Below, one piece after another: positions 17,084 through 26,433 of a stretch of DNA of 64,000 nucleotides; position 1 is the stretch's first letter, and every line of letters begins with the position of its first letter. The translations under genes and the position numbers were made by a program. The notes beneath the pieces were generated by a model. That model worked only from the letters and a program-made list of their open reading frames with translations, was not told the origin of the DNA and searched no databases. Source of the stretch: Acidimicrobiia bacterium (GTDB lineage Bacteria; Actinomycetota; Acidimicrobiia; IMCC26256; JAMXLJ01); contig DASRES010000081.1 in NCBI GenBank assembly GCA_035651955.1, positions 62,001 through 126,000 of the forward strand, written 5' to 3'.

Positions 17084-17803
17084 ATGGTCGGCGCGCAGCG
17101 CCCGGATCCTCCGCCTCACCACGTGCTGCGCTGGCGCGGTGGTTGGGCGCGTCTCGGCGCCTGGCGCGGGAGCACGGAGGTCGCCTTCGTCTCGGTCGGC
17201 GCGCAGCGCCCGCCCGACGGCGACCTCGTGGAGCGCGCCCTGCGGACCCTGACCGCAGAGGGCTACACGTCGGTCGTCACGAACGCCCTCGCGCCGGCCG
17301 ACGCGCTCCCGTTCGTGGACGCCGGCTTCGCCGTACGCGAGCGGCTCCACCTCCTCGCCCACGACATGGTCCGCCTTCCCTACACGACGTTGCCGACCCG
17401 TCGCGCCCGGCGGGCGGACCGCGAGCTCGTCCTCGCGCTCGACGGCCGCGCGTTCGACGGGTTCTGGCGGCTCGACGCCCAGGGGCTCGACGACGCGCTC
17501 CACGCGACGCCGGTCACGCGGTTTCGTGTCGCGGAGGACGGGCCAGACGTCGTCGCGTACGCCATCTCGGGTCGCGCGGGCGCGACCGGGTACCTCCAAC
17601 GCATCGCGGTCGATCCGTCCGTGCGCGGCCGCGGCTGGGGTCGCGCCGTCGTCACCGACGCGCTCCACTGGCTGCACCGCCATCACGTCTCGCGCACGCT
17701 GGTCAACACGCAGTGCGACAATGACGCCGCGTTGCACCTGTACGAGGCGTGCGGATTCGCGCGACTCCCCGTCGGGCTCTGCGTGATGGGGCGCGAGCTG
17801 TGA
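17084..17803 (+). CDS. GNAT-family N-acetyltransferase
   Basis: A 239-residue acetyltransferase with an uninformative N-terminal half and a clear GNAT C-terminal half. The acetyl-CoA loop is IAVDPSVRGRGWGRAVV, followed by TLVNTQCDNDAALHLYEACGFARLP. The architecture resembles RimI/MshD-like enzymes but the substrate is unknown. ATG at 17084 is the first start after the divergent promoter gap. The stop shares GTGA with the DUF6049 gene, linking it to the envelope cluster downstream. Confidence 0.82.
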   Translation: MVGAQRPDPPPHHVLRWRGGWARLGAWRGSTEVAFVSVGAQRPPDGDLVERALRTLTAEGYTSVVTNALAPADALPFVDAGFAVRERLHLLAHDMVRLPYTTLPTRRARRADRELVLALDGRAFDGFWRLDAQGLDDALHATPVTRFRVAEDGPDVVAYAISGRAGATGYLQRIAVDPSVRGRGWGRAVVTDALHWLHRHHVSRTLVNTQCDNDAALHLYEACGFARLPVGLCVMGREL

Positions 17804-19902
17804 GACGTACGCGCGACGTCGCCTCGGTCGTGGCCGTCGTCGCGGTTGTCGCGGTCGTGGTGTCGGCGCTGCTCGCATTCGACGCGACACCGGCGCGCGC
17901 GGCGAACGGCACGACGACGACGACAGCGTCGCGAGGACCGGCCGGCACCATCACGCTGCTGCAGCAACCGGCGTGGAGCCCGCTCGACTCGGACGTCGCG
18001 ATGCGCGTCCGCATCGACGGTGACGTCGCACGGCTCGGTGTGTCGTTCGCACTGCACTCGTCGCTGTCCTCGCGTACCGCGTTCGAGGACACGATCGGGG
18101 AGACGGGTCTCGGCGGCCGGATGCACGTGACGACCGCGCCCCTCGCGTCGTTGCCGGCCGCGGGCGACGTGTACACGATCACGGGGCTGGTGCGCGCGCC
18201 GGCCAGCGAAGGCGTCTACGCGCTCGAGGTGGAGCTCTACGACCTGCACACGCGAGGCCGCGTCGACGGGTTCGTCACGTACGTCGTCGCGGTGAGCCAG
18301 ACGCAGCCGGGCGGCTACGCGATCGCGCAGCCGCTGGCGACCGCGTGGATCTGGCCCGCGGTCGCGAACCCCGCCTACCTCCCTGACGGATCGCCCGACC
18401 CGTCCGTCGTCCGGGAGCTCGGCCCGGACGGCCGCCTCGGGCGGATCGCGTCGCTCGTGAAGGCGGCCGCCGGGCTGCCGATCACGGTCGAACCGGGCCC
18501 GGAGACGGTCGAGGCGTGGTCCGCGCTCGCGAACCAGGACCGTGATCTCGCCGCGACGTTCGCCGCGCTCCGCGACTCGACGCAGTCGTTCCTCGCCGGC
18601 GCCTACGTCCCGGTCGACATGCCCGCGCTTGTCGACGCCGGGCTGGCGAGCGAGATCGGCGCGCAGCTGTCGTTCGGCGCCGACACGTTGACCTCGGTGT
18701 TCGGTGTGCGCGCCGACACCCGCACGGTCGCGGTCGACCCGATCGACCAGCGCTCGCTCGGCGACCTCCACGACTCGGGGGTCGACCGGGTGGTCGTCGA
18801 CCCGTCACGCCTGACGCCGATCTCGTCGAAGTTCACACCCGCGCGCCCGTTCGAGCTCGGCGCCGACGGACGGGTGCTGACGGCCGTCGCGACGGATCCC
18901 GGTCTCGCGTCGCTCCTCGCGCCCGGCGACGCGTCACCGGCGCTGCGCGCGCAGCGGTTCCTCGCCGGCCTCGCCGTCGTCGCGTTCGAGGCGCCCGGCA
19001 CCCAGCGCGGCGTGGTCGTCGCGATGCCGACGATGTGGAACGTCGACGCGTCGACGCAGACGGCGGTCACGACCGTCCTCGCCGGGCTGCGGGACAACCC
19101 GCTCGTCAAGGTGGAGAGCGTCGGGACGTTGCTCGACACGGTGCCGGCCGAGACGTCGGGCCGGTCGCGGCAACCTCTCGTCCGGACCACACAGCCCCTC
19201 CGCACCTCGCCGTCGCTGCCGGTGAGCGCGCGTGACGTCCGGACCGAGACCGATCGTCTCGCGTCGTTCGGAACGCTCGTCACACCGGACGACCCCCGCA
19301 TCCAACGCGGCAACCGCGCCATCCTCGTCTCGATGAGCTCGGCATGGACGGGCGCGAGCGGGCGACGGCGCGCCGCGCGCGAGCTCGGCGTTATCGAGGA
19401 CACCATCGGCGCGTTCGTCGCGGAGATCCGCGGCCCGCAGAACTCGACGGTGACGATCACCGCGCGCCGCGCCGAGATCCCACTCTCGTTCCAGAACGCG
19501 ACGGACCAACCGGTGAAGGTCCGGGTCCGGTTCCAGAGCGAGAAGCTGTTCTTCCCGGACGGCGCCGACCGGGTCCTCACGCTCCCGCCGCGGAACACGA
19601 CGGCGCGCTTCGCCGTCGAGGCGCGGACGTCGGGCACGTTCCCGCTCAGCGTCAGCGTGACGTCGCCCGACGGGCAGATCAGCTTCGAGCAGACGCGCTT
19701 CACGGTGCGTTCGACCGTCGTCAGCGGCGTCGGTCTCGTGCTGATGCTCGGTGCCGGCTTCTTCCTCGCGGGCTGGTGGGCCAACCACTACCGGCGACGC
19801 AGGCGCGGTCGCCGGGAGGCGCGGGAGTCCGGACGGACACCGCGCGTCCGCGGCGCGACCGCGTGGGAACCGACCGCGCCGAGTCGTGGGTCCGCCGGCT
19901 GA
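17800..19902 (+). CDS. DUF6049-family secreted/membrane protein upstream of murJ
   Basis: A 700-residue envelope protein corresponding in position and architecture to Mycobacterium Rv3909. It has an N-terminal export segment (VVAVVAVVAVVVSALLAF, ending in a PARA-A cleavage-like site), a long extracytoplasmic region, a late Ig-like part (IPLSFQNATDQPVKVRVRF, LPPRNTTARFAVEARTSG) and one C-terminal membrane helix (VVSGVGLVLMLGAGFFLAGWW) with a basic cytoplasmic tail. The function is unknown; constant linkage to murJ suggests a peptidoglycan-export or envelope role. The GTG start overlaps the GNAT stop, and its 3' end overlaps murJ by 17 nt. Confidence 0.85.
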   Translation: MRRTRDVASVVAVVAVVAVVVSALLAFDATPARAANGTTTTTASRGPAGTITLLQQPAWSPLDSDVAMRVRIDGDVARLGVSFALHSSLSSRTAFEDTIGETGLGGRMHVTTAPLASLPAAGDVYTITGLVRAPASEGVYALEVELYDLHTRGRVDGFVTYVVAVSQTQPGGYAIAQPLATAWIWPAVANPAYLPDGSPDPSVVRELGPDGRLGRIASLVKAAAGLPITVEPGPETVEAWSALANQDRDLAATFAALRDSTQSFLAGAYVPVDMPALVDAGLASEIGAQLSFGADTLTSVFGVRADTRTVAVDPIDQRSLGDLHDSGVDRVVVDPSRLTPISSKFTPARPFELGADGRVLTAVATDPGLASLLAPGDASPALRAQRFLAGLAVVAFEAPGTQRGVVVAMPTMWNVDASTQTAVTTVLAGLRDNPLVKVESVGTLLDTVPAETSGRSRQPLVRTTQPLRTSPSLPVSARDVRTETDRLASFGTLVTPDDPRIQRGNRAILVSMSSAWTGASGRRRAARELGVIEDTIGAFVAEIRGPQNSTVTITARRAEIPLSFQNATDQPVKVRVRFQSEKLFFPDGADRVLTLPPRNTTARFAVEARTSGTFPLSVSVTSPDGQISFEQTRFTVRSTVVSGVGLVLMLGAGFFLAGWWANHYRRRRRGRREARESGRTPRVRGATAWEPTAPSRGSAG

Positions 19903-21574
19903 CCGGACGCGCGTCCGCGCGCCGTCCCCGTCGAGCGTCGACCCCGCGACCGAGAACGCGACCGCGACACCGGGCACACCACGTCAGCTGGTCCGCTCGA
20001 GCGCGATCGTCGGCGTCGGCACGGCCCTGTCGCGCATCACCGGGTTCCTGCGCGTCTCCGCGATGGCGTCGATCGGCTTCGGGCGGCTGACCGACGTCTA
20101 CAACATCGCGAACTCGACGCCCAACATCGTCTACGAGCTGCTCCTCGGCGGCATCCTGACGGCGACGCTCGTCCCGCTCTACGTCGAGAACCTGCACAAC
20201 GACGACAACGACGCGACCGACGCGATCAACTCGGTCGCGATGGTCGGGCTCGTCATCGTGACGCTGCTCGGTCTCGCTGCGACGCCGTGGATCATCAAGC
20301 TCTACACGTTGCGTCTGCACGGTGCGGACCGCGCGGTGCAGCAGCGTCTCGCGACGACGCTCTTGTTCCTGTTCATGCCGCAGATCCTGTTCTACGGCAT
20401 GACCGCGCTCGCCACCGCGATGCTGAACGCCCGCCGCAGGTTCGCGGCGGCGGCGTTCGCGCCCGTCCTGAACAACGTCGTCGTGATCGGCGTGTTCGTC
20501 GGCCTCCCGTACGCGACGACGCACCAGCTCTCGGTGTCGAGCGTCGACCACTCGCTGCCGCTGCTCCTGCTGCTCGGCGCCGGGACGACCGCCGGCATCG
20601 TCGCGATGGCCCTCGCGCTCCTTCCCGCGCTCCGACGCGCCGGTGTCCACGTTCGGTTCACGACGCGGTGGCGTCATCCCGCGGTGCGCAAGCTCGCGCG
20701 CCTGTCCGCGTGGACGTTCGGCTACGTCGCCGCAAACCAGATCGCGGCGCTCGTCGTGTTGTTCCTGTCGTACGGGCGGTCGGGCGACGCGTCCGTGTAC
20801 GTCGCCGCGTTCACGTTCTTCCAGCTCCCGCACGGGCTGTTCGCGGTGTCGCTCATGACGGCGCTCGTACCCGAGCTGTCGCGCGCGGCGAGCGCGGGTG
20901 ACCTGCGAGCGTTCCGCGACCAGTTCTCGCTCGGGCTGCGTCTCATGGCGCTCGTCGTGTTGCCGGCCGCGGTCATCATGGTCGTGCTCGCGCGCCCGAT
21001 CGTGAACGGGCTGTTGCTCTACGGCCACTTCAGCACGCAGTCCGCGGGGCGGACCGCGAGCACGCTCGCACTGTTCGGCGTCGGCGTGTTCTCGTTCTCG
21101 CTGTACCTGTTCGCGCTGCGCGGCTTCTACTCGTTGCAGGACACGCGCACGCCCTTCTACCTGAACTGCCTCGAGAACGCGATCAACATCGTGCTCGCGT
21201 TCGCGCTCTACCCGCTGTGGCACGTCGCGGGACTCGCGCTGTCGTGGTCCGTCGCGTACGTCGTCGCGTCCGTCGCCGCGATGCTCGCGTTGCGCCGCCG
21301 ACTGGTCCGCCTCGAGGGCCGGCAGACGGTACGGTCCCTGGTCCGGGTGTCGATCGCGTCGGTCGCGCTCGGGGTGGTGGCCTGGTTGGTCGCCACGGGC
21401 GTCGGGTATTCGTCCGCGCGCCGCGCACTGGCGGCGCTCGCGGCGGCAGGGGTGGTCGGTGGGCTGGTCTACGGGGGCGTGCTGGTCGTGCTGCGCAGCG
21501 ACGAGATCGGCGACCTGCGGGCCGCCCTGCGCCGGCGCCGACGCACCGGAGGCCACCCAGCCGTGCGAGCATGA
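19886..21574 (+). CDS. murJ: Lipid II flippase MurJ
   Basis: Integral membrane flippase that moves lipid II to the outer face for peptidoglycan synthesis. The 562-residue MATE/MVF-fold protein starts its core at LVRSSAIVGVGTALSRITGFLRV, followed by NIVYELLLGGILTATLVPLYV and fourteen predicted helices, including MTALVPELSRAASAG and FSLYLFALRGFYSLQDTRTPF. It ends after helix 14 with a short basic tail, so the C-terminal pseudokinase and sugar-binding-like module of Mycobacterium MviN (Rv3910) is missing. A separate kinase with an extracellular domain is encoded 1 kb downstream. GTG at 19886 lies inside the end of the DUF6049 gene. Confidence 0.93.
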   Translation: MGPPADRTRVRAPSPSSVDPATENATATPGTPRQLVRSSAIVGVGTALSRITGFLRVSAMASIGFGRLTDVYNIANSTPNIVYELLLGGILTATLVPLYVENLHNDDNDATDAINSVAMVGLVIVTLLGLAATPWIIKLYTLRLHGADRAVQQRLATTLLFLFMPQILFYGMTALATAMLNARRRFAAAAFAPVLNNVVVIGVFVGLPYATTHQLSVSSVDHSLPLLLLLGAGTTAGIVAMALALLPALRRAGVHVRFTTRWRHPAVRKLARLSAWTFGYVAANQIAALVVLFLSYGRSGDASVYVAAFTFFQLPHGLFAVSLMTALVPELSRAASAGDLRAFRDQFSLGLRLMALVVLPAAVIMVVLARPIVNGLLLYGHFSTQSAGRTASTLALFGVGVFSFSLYLFALRGFYSLQDTRTPFYLNCLENAINIVLAFALYPLWHVAGLALSWSVAYVVASVAAMLALRRRLVRLEGRQTVRSLVRVSIASVALGVVAWLVATGVGYSSARRALAALAAAGVVGGLVYGGVLVVLRSDEIGDLRAALRRRRRTGGHPAVRA

Positions 21575-21657
21575 GCGGAGCGCGGCCCGGCGCCGCAGGC
21601 GCCAAGAGCGACGCGTGAGCGAGGCTGGACATCGGCCGTCGACCGAGGAGGGACCCC

Positions 21658-22494
21658 ATGGGGGTACGAGTCGTCACCGACAGCGCCTGCGACCTTCCCC
21701 AGGACCTCGTCGACGAGCTCGGCATCGAGATCGTCCCGCTGACGATCCGGTTCGGGAGCGAGGAGCTCGTCGACCGCAAGGAGCTCGGCACCGGTGAGTT
21801 CTGGCGGCGGCTCGCGACGTCGCCGGTGCTGCCCGAGACGTCCGCGCCGTCCGCAGGCGCGTTCACGGAGGCGTTCCGGCGGCTGATCGCCGACGGTGCC
21901 GACGGCATCGTGTGCATCAACCTCTCGTCGAAGCTCTCCGCGACGATGCAGGCCGCGCAGGTCGCGGCGCGTGCAGTCGCCGACGAGTGCCGCGTGGAGA
22001 TCGTCGACTCGCTCGCCGTGTCCATGGGTCTCGGCAGCCTGTGCCTCACCGCCGCGCGCCGAGCGGACGACGGCGCGTCGATCGACGAGATCCTCGCCGA
22101 CGTGATCGACCGTCGCGACCGGACAAAGTTGTTCGGCACGCTCGACACGCTCGAGTACCTGCGCAAGGGCGGGCGCATCGGCGCAGCGCAGCACCTGCTC
22201 GGCTCCGTGCTCGCGATCAAGCCGGTCGTCGAGGTCCGCGACGGCGTCGTCGCGGAGGCCGGCAAGGTGCGGACGCGATCGAAGGCGCTCAAGCACGTCG
22301 CCGACAAGCTCGAGTCGGGGAGATTCGAGAACGTGTGCGTGCTCCACGGCGACGCGCCGGACCTCGACGAGTTCCTCGACCTGCTCGCGCCCGTCGTGAA
22401 GCGCGACGACATCGTCGTCGGCCAGATCGGCCCGGTCATCGGCACGCACGCCGGCCCGCGTGTGATCGGCGTGACGTACCAGGTTCCCCGTTGA
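21658..22494 (+). CDS. DegV-family fatty-acid-binding protein
   Basis: A 278-residue DegV protein. The family binds fatty acids, and in Firmicutes (as FakB) it presents them to a fatty-acid kinase. Clear markers are VVTDSACDLPQDLVDELGI at the N-terminus, TSAPSAGAFTEAF with the ligand-binding Ser/Thr, LSSKLSATMQAA, and the second-domain block LDTLEYLRKGGRIGAAQHLLGSVLAIKPVV. ATG at 21658 has GAGGAGGGA upstream. No FakA-type kinase is visible in this window. Confidence 0.92.
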   Translation: MGVRVVTDSACDLPQDLVDELGIEIVPLTIRFGSEELVDRKELGTGEFWRRLATSPVLPETSAPSAGAFTEAFRRLIADGADGIVCINLSSKLSATMQAAQVAARAVADECRVEIVDSLAVSMGLGSLCLTAARRADDGASIDEILADVIDRRDRTKLFGTLDTLEYLRKGGRIGAAQHLLGSVLAIKPVVEVRDGVVAEAGKVRTRSKALKHVADKLESGRFENVCVLHGDAPDLDEFLDLLAPVVKRDDIVVGQIGPVIGTHAGPRVIGVTYQVPR

Positions 22495-22524
22495 TCGTCG
22501 CGTGAGCGCGCTCCTTCCCGTCGC

Positions 22525-24096
22525 ATGACCGACGTCCTCTCGTCGGGTCGTGTCCTCGGCGGCCGGTACCGGCTGCTCGAGGAGGTCGCGCGCGGCGGCA
22601 TGGCCCAGGTGTGGGCGGCCGAGGACCCCGTCCTGCGGCGCCGTGTGGCCGTCAAGATCCTCGACCCCACGCTCGCCGACGACGAGACCGTCCACCAGCG
22701 CTTCCGCCACGAGGCGGTCGCGGCCGCGCGCCTCGCGCACCCCGGCATCGTCGCGACGTACGACACCGGCGAGGACCACGGCGTCGCGTACATCGTCATG
22801 GAGTTCGTCGAGGGGACGACGCTGCGGCGCCTCCTCGACGCGCGCAAGCGTCTCGACGTCGACGAGACCGCCGACATCGGCGCGCAGGTCGCGGACGCGC
22901 TCGCCCACGCGCACGCACGCGGCCTCGTGCACCGTGACGTGAAGCCGGGCAACGTCCTCGTCGAGCCCGACGGCCGCGTGAAGGTGACCGACTTCGGGAT
23001 CGCGAAGGCGGCGGGGAGCAGCGAGCTCACGCGCGCGGGCGCGGTCGTCGGCACCGCGCGATACCTCGCGCCCGAGCAGGTGTCCGCCGAGCCGGTCGAC
23101 GAGCGGACGGACATCTACGCGCTCGGCCTCGTGCTCTACGAGATGCTGTGCGGCAACACGCCCTTCGACGGCGAGAGCGAGATCGCCAACGCGGTCGCGC
23201 GGCTCCACGCCGTGCCCGTCCCGGTCGGCCTCGCTCGTCCCGAGGTCCCGCGCGCGGTGCAGGAGGTGATCGCGCGGTGCCTCGCCCGTGAGCCCGACGA
23301 CCGGCCGGGGTCGGCACGCGAGGTGCGTGACGCCCTCGCGCCCTTCCGTCGCGAGCAGTTCCTGGACCTCACGATCGCCGCCGCGCTGACCGACGAGCAC
23401 CGCACCGCGGCCGCACGTCCGCAGCTCACGGTGGCGCGCACGCCGCCACCGATGCCCACCCGCGACGCGCTCGTCGACGACACGGCACCCGACGCCGCGA
23501 CGGACGCGCCGTCACCGCACCGCCTCGCGCGCGGGATCGTCGCTGCACTGCTCGCAACGGTCGCGGCGATCGTCGCGCTCGTCGTGCTCACCGGTGGAGG
23601 GGGCAACAAGTCGGCCCGCCGAGGGGCGTCGGGACCGGCGCAGGCGACGCCGACCGCGACACACGCGCCGCTGCCGATCGCGACGGCGCAGGACTTCGAC
23701 CCGCTCGGCGACCACACGGAGCACCACGAGGAGGTGCAGCAGCTCCACGACGGCAATCCCGCGACCTTCTGGAGCACCGAGCACTACGCCAGCCGGGACT
23801 TCGGTCACGCCAAGCCCGGCGTCGGGGTGTGGCTCGAGCTCGCGAACCCCGCCGCCGTGCGCACGGTCGCCGTCGACACGCAGGCCAGCGGCTGGAGTGC
23901 GGACGTCTTCGTCGCCGACTCGCCCGGCACGTCGCTCGGAGCGTGGGGCAGCGCCGTCGCGACCGGCTCCGACCTGCCCGCAGACGCGACGCTGACGATC
24001 ACCAAGCCCCGCGCGGCCAAGTACGTGCTCATCTGGTTCACATCGCTCCCGCCCACCGACGAGCTGCACGTCTTCGAGGTCCGGCTTGCGTCGTGA
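22525..24096 (+). CDS. Transmembrane Ser/Thr protein kinase with extracellular discoidin-like domain
   Basis: A 523-residue Hanks-type kinase. The N-terminal catalytic domain (about 14-275) has all core residues: GGMAQVW loop, K44 in VAVK, HRDVKPGN at 136-143, DFG at 156-158, GTARYLAPEQ and YALGLVLYEML. A Pro/Asp-rich linker leads to one membrane helix (about 335-356). Outside, a Thr/Ala-rich stem and a beta-rich domain follow (HDGNPATFWSTEHYAS, VGVWLELANPAAVRTVAV), resembling F5/8 type C or NPCBM-like sugar-binding modules. Placed next to murJ, it looks like an active, detached counterpart of the MviN C-terminal pseudokinase module. Confidence 0.92.
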   Translation: MTDVLSSGRVLGGRYRLLEEVARGGMAQVWAAEDPVLRRRVAVKILDPTLADDETVHQRFRHEAVAAARLAHPGIVATYDTGEDHGVAYIVMEFVEGTTLRRLLDARKRLDVDETADIGAQVADALAHAHARGLVHRDVKPGNVLVEPDGRVKVTDFGIAKAAGSSELTRAGAVVGTARYLAPEQVSAEPVDERTDIYALGLVLYEMLCGNTPFDGESEIANAVARLHAVPVPVGLARPEVPRAVQEVIARCLAREPDDRPGSAREVRDALAPFRREQFLDLTIAAALTDEHRTAAARPQLTVARTPPPMPTRDALVDDTAPDAATDAPSPHRLARGIVAALLATVAAIVALVVLTGGGGNKSARRGASGPAQATPTATHAPLPIATAQDFDPLGDHTEHHEEVQQLHDGNPATFWSTEHYASRDFGHAKPGVGVWLELANPAAVRTVAVDTQASGWSADVFVADSPGTSLGAWGSAVATGSDLPADATLTITKPRAAKYVLIWFTSLPPTDELHVFEVRLAS

Positions 24097-24580
24097 GCCG
24101 CGACGCGAGCCGAGCGCGCGCACATCGTCACGACGCACGATCGTCGTCGGCGCCTCCGCGCTCGGCGCGATCGTCGCGGTAGCCGTCCTCGTCGTCGTCC
24201 TGACACGGCACAGCACCACGTCCGCTCGATCGAGCGACGCCTCGACGCCGCCGGTCGCGCGCGGCGCGGACGCGGGCGACGTCGGGGACGTGACGCAACC
24301 GACCGCGCTCCGCGCCGTGCTCGAGCGGCCGTCCGTCCGGGCGGCCGCGCTGTCGCACGCGACGACGGCGCGCGTCGACGGGCCGGGTGCGTCGGCACTG
24401 CACTGCGCCGCGACCCTCGACGGTCCCGCGGCGCGTCACGTCGATCGCGTCGTGCTCCTCGCGACCGCGACGTACGGCGGCCGACCCGCGTTCGTCGTCG
24501 GCATGCACCACGGCGCGCGGACGATCGTCTTCGTCGTCGATCGGCGCGACTGCTCGGTCCTCGTCTCGCAGTCGCAGTGA
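24086..24580 (+). CDS. Single-pass membrane protein, possible RsmA-type sensor-domain remnant
   Basis: A 164-residue protein with a short basic cytoplasmic leader, one membrane helix (TIVVGASALGAIVAVAVLVVVL, about residues 18-39) and an extracytoplasmic domain. The tail (VLLATATYGGRPAFVVGM, then IVFVVDRRDCSVLVSQ) resembles the end of actinobacterial anti-SigM proteins, which occupy this position before trxB in Mycobacterium (Rv3912). No sigma factor and no cytoplasmic anti-sigma domain is present here, so the match is tentative. The TTG start at 24086 overlaps the kinase stop by 11 nt. Confidence 0.6.
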   Translation: MRREPRREPSARTSSRRTIVVGASALGAIVAVAVLVVVLTRHSTTSARSSDASTPPVARGADAGDVGDVTQPTALRAVLERPSVRAAALSHATTARVDGPGASALHCAATLDGPAARHVDRVVLLATATYGGRPAFVVGMHHGARTIVFVVDRRDCSVLVSQSQ

Positions 24581-24744
24581 CGTCGGCCGGGCCGGGTGCG
24601 TAGCCCGCCGCGGGGACGGGAATGTTGGACGGGGCCCGTCCCGACGGCTCGGGTCGTCGCCCGGGTCGCGCACTACGCTCCGCCTCTCGGGTCGGGGCAC
24701 GCCGCGGTGCAGCGCGTGCGCCACCCCCGGCGCAGGAGGAGGGG

Positions 24745-25023
24745 ATGAGCGACTGGACCAGCGACGCCGCCGACACCGTCGAGCGCGTCGTCGGCACGGT
24801 CCGGGACCGGACGGTCGGGCCGGTCCAGACCGTCGCCCGAACGATCGTCTACGGCCTCCTCGCCGCCTTCTTCGGCGTCACCGCGCTGCTCCTCGGCGCG
24901 ATCCTCGTCTTCCGGCTCCTCGCGATCGCGCTCCCGATCTGGGCGGCGTGGCTCGTCCTCGGGGGAATCTCCGTGCTCGCGGGCGCGTTCTGCTGGTCAC
25001 GCCGGTCGGCACGATCGGCCTGA
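24745..25023 (+). CDS. Small two-helix membrane protein
   Basis: A 92-residue protein with an N-terminal amphipathic region ([22 protein letters not shown]) and two membrane helices ([22 protein letters not shown] and [19 protein letters not shown]), ending in a short basic tail. ATG at 24745 follows AGGAGGAGGGG, a strong ribosome-binding site. It resembles the small holin-like or phage-holin-superfamily proteins often found upstream of trxB in actinobacteria, but no function is known. It is probably cotranscribed with trxB, 13 nt downstream. Confidence 0.75.
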   Translation: MSDWTSDAADTVERVVGTVRDRTVGPVQTVARTIVYGLLAAFFGVTALLLGAILVFRLLAIALPIWAAWLVLGGISVLAGAFCWSRRSARSA

Positions 25024-25036
25024 CGAGGACCCGGCC

Positions 25037-25993
25037 ATGTCCGAAGCACGCAACGTCGTCATCGTCGGCTCGGGACCCGCGGGCCTGACCGCGGCGATCT
25101 ACGCCGCCCGGGCCGACCTGCGACCCCTCGTGATCGAGGGGTTCGCCGCCGGCGGGCAGCTCATGCTGACGACCGACGTCGAGAACTTCCCCGGCTTCCC
25201 GGACGGGATCCTCGGGCCCGAGCTCATGGAGCGCTTCCGCGCGCAGGCGCAGCGTTTCGGGGCCGAGTTCGTCACCGCCGACGCGGACCGCGTCGACCTG
25301 TCCGAGGCGCCGTTCGGCGTCTGGGCGATGGGTGAGGAGTACCGCGCCAGGTCGGTGATCGTCTCGACGGGCGCGTCCGCGCTGATGCTGGGCCTCGAGT
25401 CGGAGCAACGTCTGCTCGGCCACGGGGTGTCGACGTGCGCGACGTGCGACGGCTTCTTCTTCCGCGATCAGGACATCGCGGTCGTCGGCGGCGGTGACTC
25501 CGCGCTGGAGGAGGCGATCTTCCTCACCAAGTTCGCGAGCAAGGTCACCGTCGTGCACCGTCGCGAGGAGCTGCGCGCGTCGAAGATCATGCAGGACCGC
25601 GCGTTCGCGAACCCGAAGATCGACTTCCGGTGGAACACCGTCGTCGACGACGTGCTCGGCAACGACAAGGTGGAGCGTGTCGCGTTGCGCGACGTCCGGA
25701 CCGGGGACACGTCAGAGCTCGCGGTCGGCGGCCTGTTCGTGGCGATCGGTCACACCCCGAACACCGAGCTGTTCAAGGGTCAGCTCGACCTCGACGCCAA
25801 CGGGTACGTGATCACGCAGGACGCGTCGATGCGCACGTCCGTCGAGGGCGTGTTCGCGTGCGGCGACGTGCAGGACCACGTGTACCGGCAGGCGATCACT
25901 GCCGCGGGAACGGGCTGCATGGCGGCGATCGAGGCGGAACGCTGGCTCGAGGCACAGGCGCACGCGCAGGCCGAGCAGCACGCCCGCACGTGA
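25037..25993 (+). CDS. trxB: Thioredoxin reductase
   Basis: NADPH-dependent flavoenzyme that keeps thioredoxin reduced. The 318-residue chain has the FAD-binding [10 protein letters not shown] at 11-20, the redox pair C134-A-T-C137, the NADPH-binding [12 protein letters not shown] followed by [13 protein letters not shown], and the closing FAD site [24 protein letters not shown]. All motifs are intact. It precedes trxA by 110 nt, which includes a possible separate promoter (TAGTAT at 26043-26048). The trxB-trxA-cwlM order matches Mycobacterium. Confidence 0.97.
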   Translation: MSEARNVVIVGSGPAGLTAAIYAARADLRPLVIEGFAAGGQLMLTTDVENFPGFPDGILGPELMERFRAQAQRFGAEFVTADADRVDLSEAPFGVWAMGEEYRARSVIVSTGASALMLGLESEQRLLGHGVSTCATCDGFFFRDQDIAVVGGGDSALEEAIFLTKFASKVTVVHRREELRASKIMQDRAFANPKIDFRWNTVVDDVLGNDKVERVALRDVRTGDTSELAVGGLFVAIGHTPNTELFKGQLDLDANGYVITQDASMRTSVEGVFACGDVQDHVYRQAITAAGTGCMAAIEAERWLEAQAHAQAEQHART

Positions 25994-26103
25994 CAGTCGC
26001 GCCGCGGAATGCGAGCGCCCCGAGTGGTGTTCCGTGCCGTCGGTAGTATCCCAAGGTCCTCCGGCGCATCGTCTCCCGGCGCCAAGGCGAAAGGAAGCGT
26101 TCC

Positions 26104-26433
26104 GTGGCTGACGACATCCTCACCGTCTCCGACGCGACGTTCGACGAGACGGTCGGCGGCTCGTCGAACCCGGTCGTCGTCGACTTCTGGGCCGAGTGGT
26201 GCGGTCCGTGCAAGATGATCGCCCCGGCTCTCGAGGAGATCGCCTCGGAGCACCGCGGCAAGGTGACCGTCGCCAAGCTGAACGTGGACGACAACCCCGA
26301 CACCGCGCGCCGGTACGACGTGATGAGCATCCCGACGCTGCTCATCTTCCGCGACGGCGAGCCCGTCAAGCGGCTCGTCGGCGCGAAGGGCAAGGGACAG
26401 CTCCTCCAGGACCTGGCCGAGTTCATCGCTTGA
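26104..26433 (+). CDS. trxA: Thioredoxin
   Basis: General protein disulphide reductase, 109 residues. The active site WCGPC has cysteines at 33 and 36 after VVVDFWAE. The cis-proline segment is SIPTLLIFRDG, and the sequence ends in a normal C-terminal helix. GTG at 26104 follows GAAAGGAAG. It would be reduced by the adjacent TrxB. The stop overlaps the TTG start of the amidase-like gene by 4 nt, so the two are translated together. Confidence 0.96.
   Translation: MADDILTVSDATFDETVGGSSNPVVVDFWAEWCGPCKMIAPALEEIASEHRGKVTVAKLNVDDNPDTARRYDVMSIPTLLIFRDGEPVKRLVGAKGKGQLLQDLAEFIA

Noticed and set aside
21571-21618. 15-codon frame overlapping the murJ stop (ATGA)
   Set aside because: Too short and contains only a GGCGCC inverted repeat; no ribosome-binding site beyond the coincidental overlap.
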